DNA from: Pristionchus mayeri
Taxonomy: Eukaryota > Nematoda > Chromadorea > Rhabditida > Neodiplogasteridae
Direction of reading: 5' to 3'
Assembly (NCBI GenBank): GCA_036245805.1
Contig: BTRK01000002.1
Coordinates: forward strand, 868,001-932,000
DNA length: 64,000 bases
In this document: positions 1 through 13,284 of the stretch, in pieces
Layout: each line of letters opens with the position of its first letter
Numbering within the stretch: the first letter of the stretch is position 1
Program-made: the position numbers and the translations under genes
Notes under the pieces: generated by a model
The model's database searches: none
The model's input: the letters and a program-made list of their open reading frames with translations, nothing else
What the model was told of the DNA's origin: nothing

Positions 1-1
1 A

Positions 2-417
2 GGACCCTAGATTGTCTAGAGGAGAAATGGCCCTAGATTGTCTAGAGGAGAAAGGACCCTAGATTGTCTAGAGGAGAAAGGACCCTAGATTGTCTGGAGG
101 AGAAAGGACCCTAGATTGTCTAGAGGTGAAAGGACCCTAGATTGTCTAGAGGAGAAATGGCCCTAGATTGTCTAGAGGAGAAAGGACCCTAGATTGTCTA
201 GAGGAGAAAGGACCCTAGATTGTCTGGAGGAGAAAGGGCCCTAGATTTTCTAGAGGAGAAAGGACCCTAGATTGTCTAGAGGAGAAATGGCCCTAGATTG
301 TCTAGAGGAGAAAGGACCCTAGATTGTCTAGAGGAGAAAGGACCCTAGATTGTCTGGAGGAGAAAGGGCCCTAGATTTTCTAGAGGAGAAAGGACCCTAG
401 ATTGTCTAGAGGAGAAA
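2..417 (+). repeat. 130-bp five-monomer higher-order block
   Basis: Here the monomers cycle in a 5-mer of 130 bp: TGGCCC type, plain GGACCC type, GTCTGGAGG type, GAGGTGAAA type, plain type. TGGCCC monomers start at 28, 158 and 288, exactly 130 apart. In the second and third cycles the GAGGTGAAA monomer is replaced by a GGGCCC monomer with GATTTTCT (236 and 366). The replacement always falls at the same place in the cycle, so it marks a junction in a larger unit and is not random mutation. The same 5-mer recurs across the window. Confidence 0.85.
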
Positions 418-1093
418 GGACCCTAGATTGTCCAGATGAGAAAGGACCCTAGATTGTCCAGATGAGAAAGGACCCTAGATTGTCTAGAGGAGAAAGGACC
501 CTAGATTGTCTGGAGGAGAAAGGACCCTAGATTGTCTAGAGGTGAAAGGACCCTAGATTGTCTAGAGGAGAAATGGCCCTAGATTGTCTAGAGGAGAAAG
601 GACCCTAGATTGTCTTGAGGAGAAAGGACCCTATATTGTCTATAGGAGAAAGGGCCCTAGATTGTCTAGAGGAGAAAGGGCCCTAGATTGTCTAGAGGAG
701 AAATGGCCCTAGATTGTCTAGAGGAGAAAGGACCCTAGATTGTCTAGAGGAGAAAGGACCCTAGATTGTCTAGATGAGAAAGGACCCTAGATTGTCTAGA
801 TGAGAAAGGTCCCTAGATTGTCTAGAGGAGAAAGGACCCTAGATTGTCTGGAGGAGAAAGGACCCTAGATTGTCTAGAGGTGAAAGGACCCTAGATTGTC
901 TAGAGGAGAAATGGCCCTAGATTGTCTAGAGGAGAAAGGACCCTAGATTGTCTAGAGGAGAAAGGACCCTAGATTGTCTGGAGGAGAAAGGGCCCTAGAT
1001 TTTCTAGAGGAGAAAGGACCCTAGATTGTCTAGAGGAGAAAGGACCCTAGATTGTCTAGAGGAGAAAGGACCCTAGATTGTCCAGATGAGAAA

Positions 1094-1509
1094 GGACCCT
1101 AGATTGTCTAGAGGAGAAATGGCCCTAGATTGTCTAGAGGAGAAAGGACCCTAGATTGTCTAGAGGAGAAAGGACCCTAGATTGTCTGGAGGAGAAAGGA
1201 CCCTAGATTGTCTAGAGGTGAAAGGACCCTAGATTGTCTAGAGGAGAAATGGCCCTAGATTGTCTAGAGGAGAAAGGACCCTAGATTGTCTAGAGGAGAA
1301 AGGACCCTAGATTGTCTGGAGGAGAAAGGACCCTAGATTGTCTAGAGGTGAAAGGACCCTAGATTGTCTAGAGGAGAAATGGCCCTAGATTGTCTAGAGG
1401 AGAAAGGACCCTAGATTGTCTAGAGGAGAAAGGACCCTAGATTGTCTGGAGGAGAAAGGGCCCTAGATTTTCTAGAGGAGAAAGGACCCTATATTTTCTA
1501 GAGGAGAAA
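1094..1509 (+). repeat. 130-bp five-monomer block, three cycles
   Basis: TGGCCC monomers start at 1120, 1250 and 1380. Each is followed by a plain monomer and then a GTCTGGAGG monomer. The first two cycles then have GAGGTGAAA; the third instead passes to GATTTTCT followed by CCCTATATTTT. This three-cycle cassette with its fixed exit is copied at 2604-3019 (offset 1510, which is 58 monomers plus the two 27-bp monomers between). Confidence 0.85.
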
Positions 1510-2603
1510 GGGCCCTAGATTGTCTAGAGGAGAAAGGGCCCTAGATTGTCTAGAGGAGAAAGGACCCTAGATTGTCTAGAGGAGAAAGGACCCTAGATTG
1601 TCTTGAGGAGAAAGGACCCTATATTGTCTATAGGAGAAAGGGCCCTAGATTGTCTAGAGGAGAAATGGCCCTAGATTGTCCCAGATGAGAAAGGGCCCTA
1701 AATTGTCTAGAGGAGAAAGGACCCTAGATTGTCTAGAGGAGAAAGGACCCTAGATTGTCTAGATGAGAAAGGACCCTAGATTGTCTAGATGAGAAAGGGC
1801 CCTAGATTGTCTAGAGGAGAAAGGACCCTAGATTGTCTAGATGAGAAAGGTCCCTAGATTCTCTAGAGGAGAAAGGACCCTAGATTGTCTAGAGGAGAAA
1901 GGGCCCTAGATTGTCTAGAGGAGAAAGGACCCTAGATTGTCTAGAGGAGAAAGGACCCTAGATTGTCTAGATGAGAAAGGGCCCTAGATTGTCTAGAGGA
2001 GAAAGGACCCTAGATTGTCTAGATGAGAAAGGTCCCTAGATCGTCTAGAGGAGAAAGGGCCCTAGATTCTCTAGAGGAGAAAGGACCCTAGATTGTCTAG
2101 AGGAGAAAGGGCCCTAGATTTTCTAGAGGAGAAAGGACCCTATATTTTCTAGAGGAGAAAGGGCCCTAGATTGTCTAGAGGAGAAAGGGCCCTAGATTGT
2201 CCAGATGAGAAAGGGCCCTAAATTGTCTAGAGGAGAAAGGACCCTAGATTGTCTAGAGGAGAAAGGGCCCTAGATTCTCTAGAGGAGAAAGGACCCTAGA
2301 TTGTCTAGAGGAGAAAGGGCCCTAGATTGTCCAGATGAGAAAGGGGCCTAAATTGTCTAGAGGAGAAAGGGCCCTAGATTGTCTAGAGGAGAAAGGACCC
2401 TAGATTGTCTAGAGGAGAAAGGACCCTATATTGTCTAGAGGAGAAAGGGCCCTATATTGTCTAGAGGAGAAAGGGCCCTAGATTGTCCCAGATGAGAAAG
2501 GGCCCTAAATTGTCTAGAGGAGAAAGGACCCTAGATTGTCTAGAGGAGAAAGGACCCTAGATTGTCTAGAGGAGAAAGGACCCTAGATTGTCCAGATGAG
2601 AAA

Positions 2604-3019
2604 GGACCCTAGATTGTCTAGAGGAGAAATGGCCCTAGATTGTCTAGAGGAGAAAGGACCCTAGATTGTCTAGAGGAGAAAGGACCCTAGATTGTCTGGA
2701 GGAGAAAGGACCCTAGATTGTCTAGAGGTGAAAGGACCCTAGATTGTCTAGAGGAGAAATGGCCCTAGATTGTCTAGAGGAGAAAGGACCCTAGATTGTC
2801 TAGAGGAGAAAGGACCCTAGATTGTCTGGAGGAGAAAGGACCCTAGATTGTCTAGAGGTGAAAGGACCCTAGATTGTCTAGAGGAGAAATGGCCCTAGAT
2901 TGTCTAGAGGAGAAAGGACCCTAGATTGTCTAGAGGAGAAAGGACCCTAGATTGTCTGGAGGAGAAAGGGCCCTAGATTTTCTAGAGGAGAAAGGACCCT
3001 ATATTTTCTAGAGGAGAAA
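2604..3019 (+). repeat. 130-bp five-monomer block, copy of 1094-1509
   Basis: TGGCCC monomers start at 2630, 2760 and 2890, and the block leaves through the GATTTTCT and CCCTATATTTT monomers. The segment from here to about 3.9 kb, including the GACGAG monomer near 3084 and the 27-bp monomer near 3682, is found again at about 18.9-20.2 kb at a constant offset of 16304. That is 627 monomers plus two bases, explained by the two 27-bp monomers between. Confidence 0.85.
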
Positions 3020-4360
3020 GGGCCCTAGATTGTCTAGAGGAGAAAGGGCCCTAGATTGTCTAGAGGAGAAAGGACCCTAGATTGTCTAGACGAGAAATGG
3101 CCCTAGATTGTCTAGAGGAGAAAGGACCCTAGATTGTCTAGAGGAGAAAGGACCCTAGATTGTCTAGATGAGAAAGGGCCCTAGATTGTCTAGAGGAGAA
3201 AGGACCCTAGATTGTCTAGATGAGAAAGGTCCCTAGATCGTCTAGAGGAGAAAGGGCCCTAGATTCTCTAGAGGAGAAAGGACCCTAGATTGTCTAGAGG
3301 AGAAAGGGCCCTAGATTTTCTAGAGGAGAAAGGACCCTATATTTTCTAGAGGAGAAAGGGCCCTAGATTGTCTAGAGGAGAAAGGGCCCTAGATTGTCCA
3401 GATGAGAAAGGGCCCTAAATTGTCTAGAGGAGAAAGGACCCTAGATTGTCTAGAGGAGAAAGGGCCCTAGATTCTCTAGAGGAGAAAGGACCCTAGATTG
3501 TCTAGAGGAGAAAGGGCCCTAGATTGTCCAGATGAGAAAGGGGCCTAAATTGTCTAGAGGAGAAAGGGCCCTAGATTGTCTAGAGGAGAAAGGACCCTAG
3601 ATTGTCTAGAGGAGAAAGGACCCTATATTGTCTAGAGGAGAAAGGGCCCTATATTGTCTAGAGGAGAAAGGGCCCTAGATTGTCCCAGATGAGAAAGGGC
3701 CCTAAATTGTCTAGAGGAGAAAGGACCCTAGATTGTCTAGAGGAGAAAGGACCCTAGATTGTCCAGATGAGAAAGGACCCTAGATTGTCTAGATGAGAAA
3801 GGACCCTAGATTGTCTAGATGAGAAAGGTCCCTAGATTGTCTAGAGGAGAAAGGACCCTAGATTGTCTGGAGGAGAAAGGACCCTAGATTGTCTAGAGGT
3901 GAAAGGACCCTAGATTGTCTAGAGGAGAAATGGCCCTAGATTGTCTAGAGGAGAAAGGACCCTAGATTGTCTAGATGAGAAAGGTCCCTAGATCGTCTAG
4001 AGGAGAAAGGGCCCTAGATTCTCTAGAGGAGAAAGGACCCTAGATTGTCTAGATGAGAAAGGTCCCTAGATCGTCTAGAGGAGAAAGGGCCCTAGATTCT
4101 CTAGAGGAGAAAGGACCCTAGATTGTCTAGAGGAGAAAGGACCCTAGATTGTCTAGAGGAGAAAGGGCCCTAGATTTTCTAGAGTAGAAAGGACCCTATA
4201 TTTTCTAGAGGAGAAAGGGCCCTAGATTGTCTAGAGGAGAGAGGGCCCTAGATTGTCCAGATGAGAAAGGGCCCTAAATTGTCTAGAGGAGAAAGGACCC
4301 TAGATTGTCTAGAGGAGAAAGGACCCTAGATTGTCCAGATGAGAAAGGGTCCTAGATTGT

Positions 4361-7300
4361 CTAGGGGAGGAAGGACCCTAGATTGTCCAGATGAGAAAGG
4401 GCCCTAAATTGTCTAGAGGAGAAAGGACCCTAGATTGTCTAGAGGAGAAAGGGCCCTAGATTGTCTAGAGGAGAAAGGACCCTAGATTGTCCAGATGAGA
4501 AAGGGTCCTAGATTGTCTAGGGGAGGAAGGACCCTAGATTGTCCAGATGAGAAAGGGCCCTAAATTGTCTAGAGGAGAAAGGACCCTAGATTGTCTAGAG
4601 GAGAAAGGGCCCTAGATTCTCTAGAGGAGAAAGGACCCTAGACTGTCTAGAGGAGAAAGGGCCCTAGATTGTCCAGATGAGAAAGGGGCCTAAATTGTCT
4701 AGAGGAGAAAGGGCCCTAGATTCTCTAGAGGAGAAAGGGCCCTAGATTGTCTAGAGGAGAAAGGGCCCTAGATTGTCTAGAGGAGAAAGGACCCTAGATT
4801 GTCTAGACGAGAAATGGCCCTAGATTGTCTAGGGGAGGAAGGACCCTAGATTGTCCAGATGAGAAAGGGCCCTAAATTGTCTAGAGGAGAAAGGACCCTA
4901 GATTGTCTAGAGGAGAAAGGGCCCTAGATTCTCTAGAGGAGAAAGGACCCTAGACTGTCTAGAGGAGAAAGGGCCCTAGATTGTCCAGATGAGAAAGGGG
5001 CCTAAATTGTCTAGAGGAGAAAGGGCCCTAGATTCTCTAGAGGAGAAAGGGCCCTAGATTGTCTAGAGGAGAAAGGGCCCTAGATTGTCTAGAGGAGAAA
5101 GGGCCCTAGATTGTCTAGAGGAGAAAGGACCCTAGATTGTCCAGATGAGAAAGGGTCCTAGATTGTCTAGGGGAGGAAGGACCCTAGATTGTCCAGATGA
5201 GAAAGGGCCCTAAATTGTCTAGAGGAGAAAGGACCCTAGATTGTCTAGAGGAGAAAGGGCCCTAGATTCTCTAGAGGAGAAAGGACCCTAGACTGTCTAG
5301 AGGAGAAAGGGCCCTAGATTGTCCAGATGAGAAAGGGGCCTAAATTGTCTAGAGGAGAAAGGGCCCTAGATTCTCTAGAGGAGAAAGGGCCCTAGATTGT
5401 CTAGAGGAGAAAGGGCCCTAGATTGTCTAGAGGAGAAAGGACCCTAGATTGTCTAGACGAGAAATGGCCCTAGATTGTCTAGAGGAGAAAGGACCCTAGA
5501 TTGTCTAGAGGAGAAAGGACCCTAGATTGTCTAGATGAGAAAGGGCCCTAGATTGTCTAGATGAGAAAGGTCCCTAGATCGTCTAGAGGAGAAAGGGCCC
5601 TAGATTCTCTAGAGGAGAAAGGACCCTAGATTGTCTAGAGGAGAAAGGACCCTAGATTGTCTAGAGGAGAAAGGGCCCTAGATTTTCTAGAGGAGAAAGG
5701 ACCCTATATTTTCTAGAGGAGAAAGGGCCCTAGATTGTCTAGAGGAGAGAGGGCCCTAGATTGTCCAGATGAGAAAGGGCCCTAAATTGTCTAGAGGAGA
5801 AAGGACCCTAGATTGTCTAGAGGAGAAAGGACCCTAGATTGTCCAGATGAGAAAGGGTCCTAGATTGTCTAGGGGAGGAAGGACCCTAGATTGTCCAGAT
5901 GAGAAAGGGCCCTAAATTGTCTAGAGGAGAAAGGACCCTAGATTGTCTAGAGGAGAAAGGGCCCTAGATTCTCTAGAGGAGAAAGGACCCTAGACTGTCT
6001 AGAGGAGAAAGGGCCCTAGATTGTCCAGATGAGAAAGGGGCCTAAATTGTCTAGAGGAGAAAGGGCCCTAGATTCTCTAGAGGAGAAAGGGCCCTAGATT
6101 GTCTAGAGGAGAAAGGGCCCTAGATTGTCTAGAGGAGAAAGGACCCTAGATTGTCTAGACGAGAAATGGCCCTAGATTGTCTAGAGGAGAAAGGACCCTA
6201 GATTGTCTAGAGGAGAAAGGACCCTAGATTGTCTAGATGAGAAAGGGCCCTAGATTGTCTAGATGAGAAAGGTCCCTAGATCGTCTAGAGGAGAAAGGGC
6301 CCTAGATTCTCTAGAGGAGAAAGGACCCTAGATTGTCTAGAGGAGAAAGGACCCTAGATTGTCTAGAGGAGAAAGGGCCCTAGATTTTCTAGAGGAGAAA
6401 GGACCCTATATTTTCTAGAGGAGAAAGGGCCCTAGATTGTCTAGAGGAGAGAGGGCCCTAGATTGTCCAGATGAGAAAGGGCCCTAAATTGTCTAGAGGA
6501 GAAAGGACCCTAGATTGTCTAGAGGAGAAAGGACCCTAGATTGTCCAGATGAGAAAGGGTCCTAGATTGTCTAGGGGAGGAAGGACCCTAGATTGTCCAG
6601 ATGAGAAAGGGCCCTAAATTGTCTAGAGGAGAAAGGACCCTAGATTGTCTAGAGGAGAAAGGGCCCTAGATTCTCTAGAGGAGAAAGGACCCTAGACTGT
6701 CTAGAGGAGAAAGGGCCCTAGATTGTCCAGATGAGAAAGGGGCCTAAATTGTCTAGAGGAGAAAGGGCCCTAGATTGTCTAGAGGAGAAAGGACCCTAGA
6801 TTGTCTAGAGGAGAAAGGATCCTAGATTGTTTAGAGGAGAAAGGACCCTAGATCGTCTAGAGGAGAAAGGGCCCTAGATTGTCTAGAGGAGAAAGGGCCC
6901 TAGATTGTCTTGAGGAGAAAGGACCCTATATTGTCTAGAGGAGAAAGGGCCCTAGATTGTCTAGAGGAGAAAGGGCCCTAAATTGTCTAGAGGAGAAAGG
7001 ACCCTAGATTGTCTAGAGGAGAAAGGACCCTAGATTGTCCAGATGAGAAAGGACCCTAGATTGTCTAGAGGAGAAAGGACCCTAGATTGTCTAGATGAGA
7101 AAGGACCCTAGATTGTCTAGATGAGAAAGGTCCCTAGATTGTCTAGAGATGAAAGGACCCTAGATTGTCTAGAGGAGAAAGGACCCTAGATTGTCTAGAT
7201 GAGAAAGGTCCCTAGATCGTCTAGAGGAGAAAGGGCCCTAGATTGTCTAGAGGAGAAAGGACCCTAGATTGTCTAGATGAGAAAGGTCCCTAGATCGTCT

Positions 7301-7695
7301 AGAGGAGAAAGGGCCCTAGATTCTCTAGAGGAGAAAGGACCCTAGATTGTCTAGAGGAGAAAGGGCCCTAGATTGTCTAGAGGAGAAAGGACCCTATATT
7401 GTCTAGAGGAGAAAGGGCCCTAGATTGTCTAGAGGAGAAAAGGCCCTAGATTGTCCAGATGAGAAAGGGCCCTAAATTGTCTAGAGGAGAAAGGACCCTA
7501 GATTGTCTAGAGGAGAAAGGACCCTAGATTGTCTAGAGGAGAAAGGACCCTAGATTGTCCAGATGAGAAAGGACCCTAGATTGTCTAGAGGAGAAATGGC
7601 CCTAGATTGTCTAGAGGAGAAAGGACCCTAGATTGTCTAGAGGAGAAAGGACCCTAGATTGTCTGGAGGAGAAAGGACCCTAGATTGTCTAGAGG
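4361..7695 (+). repeat. 27-mer (702-bp) higher-order repeat region with AGGGGAGG marker
   Basis: The marker monomer CTAGGGGAGGAAGG occurs at 4361, 4517, 4829, 5167, 5869 and 6571. The last three are exactly 702 bp apart (27 monomers), and sequence around each matches, including GTCCAGATG, CCCTAAATT, GATTCTCT, GACTGTC, GGGGCC and GACGAG monomers in order. The region from about 5.1 to 7.7 kb is repeated at about 10.7-13.28 kb (offset 5590) and 13.6-16.17 kb (offset 8476). The interval 4517-5167 is an extra 650 bp (25 monomers) that the later copies lack: the marker pair 156 bp apart at 4361/4517 matches 10601/10757 at offset 6240, and from 5167 on the offset is 5590. Confidence 0.8.
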
Positions 7696-7830
7696 AGAAA
7701 AGGCCCTAGATTGTCCAGATGAGAAAGGGCCCTAGATTTTCTAGAGGAGAAAGGACCCTAGATTGTCTAGAGGAGAAAGGACCCTAGATTGTCTAGAGGA
7801 GAAAGGACCCTAGATTGTCTAGAGGAGAAA

Positions 7831-9208
7831 GGACCCTAGATTGTCTAGATGAGAAAGGGCCCTAGATTGTCTAGAGGAGAAAGGACCCTAGATTGTCTAG
7901 ATGAGAAAGGTCCCTAGATCGTCTAGAGGAGAAAGGGCCCTAGATTCTCTAGAGGAGAAAGGACCCTAGATTGTCTAGAGGAGAAAGGGCCCTAGATTTT
8001 CTAGAGGAGAAAGGACCCTATATTTTCTAGAGGAGAAAGGGCCCTAGATTGTCTAGAGGAGAAAGGGCCCTAGACTGTCCAGATGAGAAAGGGCCCTAAA
8101 TTGTCTAGAGGAGAAAGGACCCTAGATTGTCTAGAGGAGAAAGGGCCCTAGATTCTCTAGAGGAGAAAGGACCCTAGATTGTCTAGAGGAGAAAGGGCCC
8201 TAGATTGTCCAGATGAGAAAGGGGCCTAAATTGTCTAGAGGAGAAAGGGCCCTAGATTGTCTAGAGGAGAAAGGACCCTAGATTGTCTAGAGGAGAAAGG
8301 ACCCTATATTGTCTAGATGAGAAAGGGCCCTAAATTGTCTAGAGGAGAAAGGACCCTAGATTGTCTAGAGGAGAAAGGACCCTAGATTGTCTAGAGGAGA
8401 AAGGACCCTAGATTGTCCAGATGAGAAAGGACCCTAGATTGTCTAGATGAGAAAGGACCCTAGATTGTCTAGATGAGAAAGGTCCCTAGATTGTCTAGAG
8501 GAGAAAGGACCCTAGATTGTCTGGAGGAGAAAGGACCCTAGATTGTCTAGAGGTGAAAGGACCCTAGATTGTCTAGAGGAGAAATGGCCCTAGATTGTCT
8601 AGAGGAGAAAGGACCCTAGATTGTCTAGAGGAGAAAGGACCCTAGATTGTCTGGAGGAGAAAGGGCCCTAGATTTTCTAGAGGAGAAAGGACCCTATATT
8701 TTCTAGAGGAGAAAGGGCCCTAGATTGTCTAGAGGAGAAAGGGCCCTAGATTGTCTAGAGGAGAAAGGACCCTAGATTGTCTAGACGAGAAATGGCCCTA
8801 GATTGTCTAGATGAGAAAGGACCCTAGATAGTCTAGAGGAGAAAGGACCCTAGATTGTCTAGATGAGAAAGGGCCCTAGATTGTCTAGAGGAGAAAGGAC
8901 CCTAGATTGTCTAGATGAGAAAGGTCCCTAGATCGTCTAGAGGAGAAAGGGCCCTAGATTCTCTAGAGGAGAAAGGACCCTAGATTGTCTAGAGGAGAAA
9001 GGACCCTAGATTGTCTAGAGGAGAAAGGGCCCTAGATTTTCTAGAGTAGAAAGGACCCTATATTTTCTAGAGGAGAAAGGGCCCTAGATTGTCTAGAGGA
9101 GAGAGGGCCCTAGATTGTCCAGATGAGAAAGGGCCCTAAATTGTCTAGAGGAGAAAGGACCCTAGATTGTCTAGAGGAGAAAGGACCCTAGATTGTCCAG
9201 ATGAGAAA
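7831..9208 (+). repeat. 1378-bp tandem duplication, first copy
   Basis: This 53-monomer unit is directly followed by a second copy at 9209-10586. Shared markers at the constant 1378 offset include GACGAG (near 8779 and 10157), GATAGTC (8828 and 10206) and GAGTAGAAA (9041 and 10419). I saw two substitutions between the copies: 8075 (GACTGTCC here, GATTGTCC in the other) and 8812 (GATGAG here, GAGGAG in the other). Two differences in 1378 bp point to a recent event. Confidence 0.85.
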
Positions 9209-10586
9209 GGACCCTAGATTGTCTAGATGAGAAAGGGCCCTAGATTGTCTAGAGGAGAAAGGACCCTAGATTGTCTAGATGAGAAAGGTCCCTAGATCGT
9301 CTAGAGGAGAAAGGGCCCTAGATTCTCTAGAGGAGAAAGGACCCTAGATTGTCTAGAGGAGAAAGGGCCCTAGATTTTCTAGAGGAGAAAGGACCCTATA
9401 TTTTCTAGAGGAGAAAGGGCCCTAGATTGTCTAGAGGAGAAAGGGCCCTAGATTGTCCAGATGAGAAAGGGCCCTAAATTGTCTAGAGGAGAAAGGACCC
9501 TAGATTGTCTAGAGGAGAAAGGGCCCTAGATTCTCTAGAGGAGAAAGGACCCTAGATTGTCTAGAGGAGAAAGGGCCCTAGATTGTCCAGATGAGAAAGG
9601 GGCCTAAATTGTCTAGAGGAGAAAGGGCCCTAGATTGTCTAGAGGAGAAAGGACCCTAGATTGTCTAGAGGAGAAAGGACCCTATATTGTCTAGATGAGA
9701 AAGGGCCCTAAATTGTCTAGAGGAGAAAGGACCCTAGATTGTCTAGAGGAGAAAGGACCCTAGATTGTCTAGAGGAGAAAGGACCCTAGATTGTCCAGAT
9801 GAGAAAGGACCCTAGATTGTCTAGATGAGAAAGGACCCTAGATTGTCTAGATGAGAAAGGTCCCTAGATTGTCTAGAGGAGAAAGGACCCTAGATTGTCT
9901 GGAGGAGAAAGGACCCTAGATTGTCTAGAGGTGAAAGGACCCTAGATTGTCTAGAGGAGAAATGGCCCTAGATTGTCTAGAGGAGAAAGGACCCTAGATT
10001 GTCTAGAGGAGAAAGGACCCTAGATTGTCTGGAGGAGAAAGGGCCCTAGATTTTCTAGAGGAGAAAGGACCCTATATTTTCTAGAGGAGAAAGGGCCCTA
10101 GATTGTCTAGAGGAGAAAGGGCCCTAGATTGTCTAGAGGAGAAAGGACCCTAGATTGTCTAGACGAGAAATGGCCCTAGATTGTCTAGAGGAGAAAGGAC
10201 CCTAGATAGTCTAGAGGAGAAAGGACCCTAGATTGTCTAGATGAGAAAGGGCCCTAGATTGTCTAGAGGAGAAAGGACCCTAGATTGTCTAGATGAGAAA
10301 GGTCCCTAGATCGTCTAGAGGAGAAAGGGCCCTAGATTCTCTAGAGGAGAAAGGACCCTAGATTGTCTAGAGGAGAAAGGACCCTAGATTGTCTAGAGGA
10401 GAAAGGGCCCTAGATTTTCTAGAGTAGAAAGGACCCTATATTTTCTAGAGGAGAAAGGGCCCTAGATTGTCTAGAGGAGAGAGGGCCCTAGATTGTCCAG
10501 ATGAGAAAGGGCCCTAAATTGTCTAGAGGAGAAAGGACCCTAGATTGTCTAGAGGAGAAAGGACCCTAGATTGTCCAGATGAGAAA
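9209..10586 (+). repeat. 1378-bp tandem duplication, second copy
   Basis: This is the second 53-monomer unit, directly abutting the first. The monomer order is unchanged from about 9209, and identity ends near 10586, where a GGGTCC monomer replaces the GGACCC monomer found at the end of copy one. Its later part (from about 10.0 kb) and what follows to about 10.93 kb are found again at about 20.6-21.5 kb, offset 10558, with the GATAGTC monomer at 20764 and AGGGGAGG markers at 21159 and 21315. Confidence 0.85.
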
Positions 10587-13284
10587 GGGTCCTAGATTGT
10601 CTAGGGGAGGAAGGACCCTAGATTGTCCAGATGAGAAAGGGCCCTAAATTGTCTAGAGGAGAAAGGACCCTAGATTGTCTAGAGGAGAAAGGGCCCTAGA
10701 TTGTCTAGAGGAGAAAGGACCCTAGATTGTCCAGATGAGAAAGGGTCCTAGATTGTCTAGGGGAGGAAGGACCCTAGATTGTCCAGATGAGAAAGGGCCC
10801 TAAATTGTCTAGAGGAGAAAGGACCCTAGATTGTCTAGAGGAGAAAGGGCCCTAGATTCTCTAGAGGAGAAAGGACCCTAGACTGTCTAGAGGAGAAAGG
10901 GCCCTAGATTGTCCAGATGAGAAAGGGGCCTAAATTGTCTAGAGGAGAAAGGGCCCTAGATTCTCTAGAGGAGAAAGGGCCCTAGATTGTCTAGAGGAGA
11001 AAGGGCCCTAGATTGTCTAGAGGAGAAAGGACCCTAGATTGTCTAGACGAGAAATGGCCCTAGATTGTCTAGAGGAGAAAGGACCCTAGATTGTCTAGAG
11101 GAGAAAGGACCCTAGATTGTCTAGATGAGAAAGGGCCCTAGATTGTCTAGATGAGAAAGGTCCCTAGATCGTCTAGAGGAGAAAGGGCCCTAGATTCTCT
11201 AGAGGAGAAAGGACCCTAGATTGTCTAGAGGAGAAAGGACCCTAGATTGTCTAGAGGAGAAAGGGCCCTAGATTTTCTAGAGGAGAAAGGACCCTATATT
11301 TTCTAGAGGAGAAAGGGCCCTAGATTGTCTAGAGGAGAGAGGGCCCTAGATTGTCCAGATGAGAAAGGGCCCTAAATTGTCTAGAGGAGAAAGGACCCTA
11401 GATTGTCTAGAGGAGAAAGGACCCTAGATTGTCCAGATGAGAAAGGGTCCTAGATTGTCTAGGGGAGGAAGGACCCTAGATTGTCCAGATGAGAAAGGGC
11501 CCTAAATTGTCTAGAGGAGAAAGGACCCTAGATTGTCTAGAGGAGAAAGGGCCCTAGATTCTCTAGAGGAGAAAGGACCCTAGACTGTCTAGAGGAGAAA
11601 GGGCCCTAGATTGTCCAGATGAGAAAGGGGCCTAAATTGTCTAGAGGAGAAAGGGCCCTAGATTCTCTAGAGGAGAAAGGGCCCTAGATTGTCTAGAGGA
11701 GAAAGGGCCCTAGATTGTCTAGAGGAGAAAGGACCCTAGATTGTCTAGACGAGAAATGGCCCTAGATTGTCTAGAGGAGAAAGGACCCTAGATTGTCTAG
11801 AGGAGAAAGGACCCTAGATTGTCTAGATGAGAAAGGGCCCTAGATTGTCTAGATGAGAAAGGTCCCTAGATCGTCTAGAGGAGAAAGGGCCCTAGATTCT
11901 CTAGAGGAGAAAGGACCCTAGATTGTCTAGAGGAGAAAGGACCCTAGATTGTCTAGAGGAGAAAGGGCCCTAGATTTTCTAGAGGAGAAAGGACCCTATA
12001 TTTTCTAGAGGAGAAAGGGCCCTAGATTGTCTAGAGGAGAGAGGGCCCTAGATTGTCCAGATGAGAAAGGGCCCTAAATTGTCTAGAGGAGAAAGGACCC
12101 TAGATTGTCTAGAGGAGAAAGGACCCTAGATTGTCCAGATGAGAAAGGGTCCTAGATTGTCTAGGGGAGGAAGGACCCTAGATTGTCCAGATGAGAAAGG
12201 GCCCTAAATTGTCTAGAGGAGAAAGGACCCTAGATTGTCTAGAGGAGAAAGGGCCCTAGATTCTCTAGAGGAGAAAGGACCCTAGACTGTCTAGAGGAGA
12301 AAGGGCCCTAGATTGTCCAGATGAGAAAGGGGCCTAAATTGTCTAGAGGAGAAAGGGCCCTAGATTGTCTAGAGGAGAAAGGACCCTAGATTGTCTAGAG
12401 GAGAAAGGATCCTAGATTGTTTAGAGGAGAAAGGACCCTAGATCGTCTAGAGGAGAAAGGGCCCTAGATTGTCTAGAGGAGAAAGGGCCCTAGATTGTCT
12501 TGAGGAGAAAGGACCCTATATTGTCTAGAGGAGAAAGGGCCCTAGATTGTCTAGAGGAGAAAGGGCCCTAAATTGTCTAGAGGAGAAAGGACCCTAGATT
12601 GTCTAGAGGAGAAAGGACACTAGATTATCCAGATGAGAAAGGACCCTAGATTGTCTAGAGGAGAAAGGACCCTAGATTGTCTAGATGAGAAAGGACCCTA
12701 GATTGTCTAGATGAGAAAGGTCCCTAGATTGTCTAGAGATGAAAGGACCCTAGATTGTCTAGAGGAGAAAGGACCCTAGATTGTCTAGATGAGAAAGGTC
12801 CCTAGATCGTCTAGAGGAGAAAGGGCCCTAGATTGTCTAGAGGAGAAAGGACCCTAGATTGTCTAGATGAGAAAGGTCCCTAGATCGTCTAGAGGAGAAA
12901 GGGCCCTAGATTCTCTAGAGGAGAAAGGACCCTAGATTGTCTAGAGGAGAAAGGGCCCTAGATTGTCTAGAGGAGAAAGGACCCTATATTGTCTAGAGGA
13001 GAAAGGGCCCTAGATTGTCTAGAGGAGAAAAGGCCCTAGATTGTCCAGATGAGAAAGGGCCCTAAATTGTCTAGAGGAGAAAGGACCCTAGATTGTCTAG
13101 AGGAGAAAGGACCCTAGATTGTCTAGAGGAGAAAGGACCCTAGATTGTCCAGATGAGAAAGGACCCTAGATTGTCTAGAGGAGAAATGGCCCTAGATTGT
13201 CTAGAGGAGAAAGGACCCTAGATTGTCTAGAGGAGAAAGGACCCTAGATTGTCTGGAGGAGAAAGGACCCTAGATTGTCTAGAG
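10400..13284 (+). repeat. 2886-bp (111-mer) tandem duplication, first copy
   Basis: This unit holds AGGGGAGG markers at 10601, 10757, 11459 and 12161, the GAGTAGAAA monomer at 10421, and a rare private monomer GGACACTAGATTATCC at 12615. All reappear exactly 2886 bp further on. Internally it contains the 702-bp 27-mer. It is itself a rearranged copy of about 4.1-7.7 kb. The left junction is approximate, because plain monomers on either side are indistinguishable. This overlaps the end of the 1378-bp pair, so two duplication events with different periods share sequence here. Confidence 0.85.
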
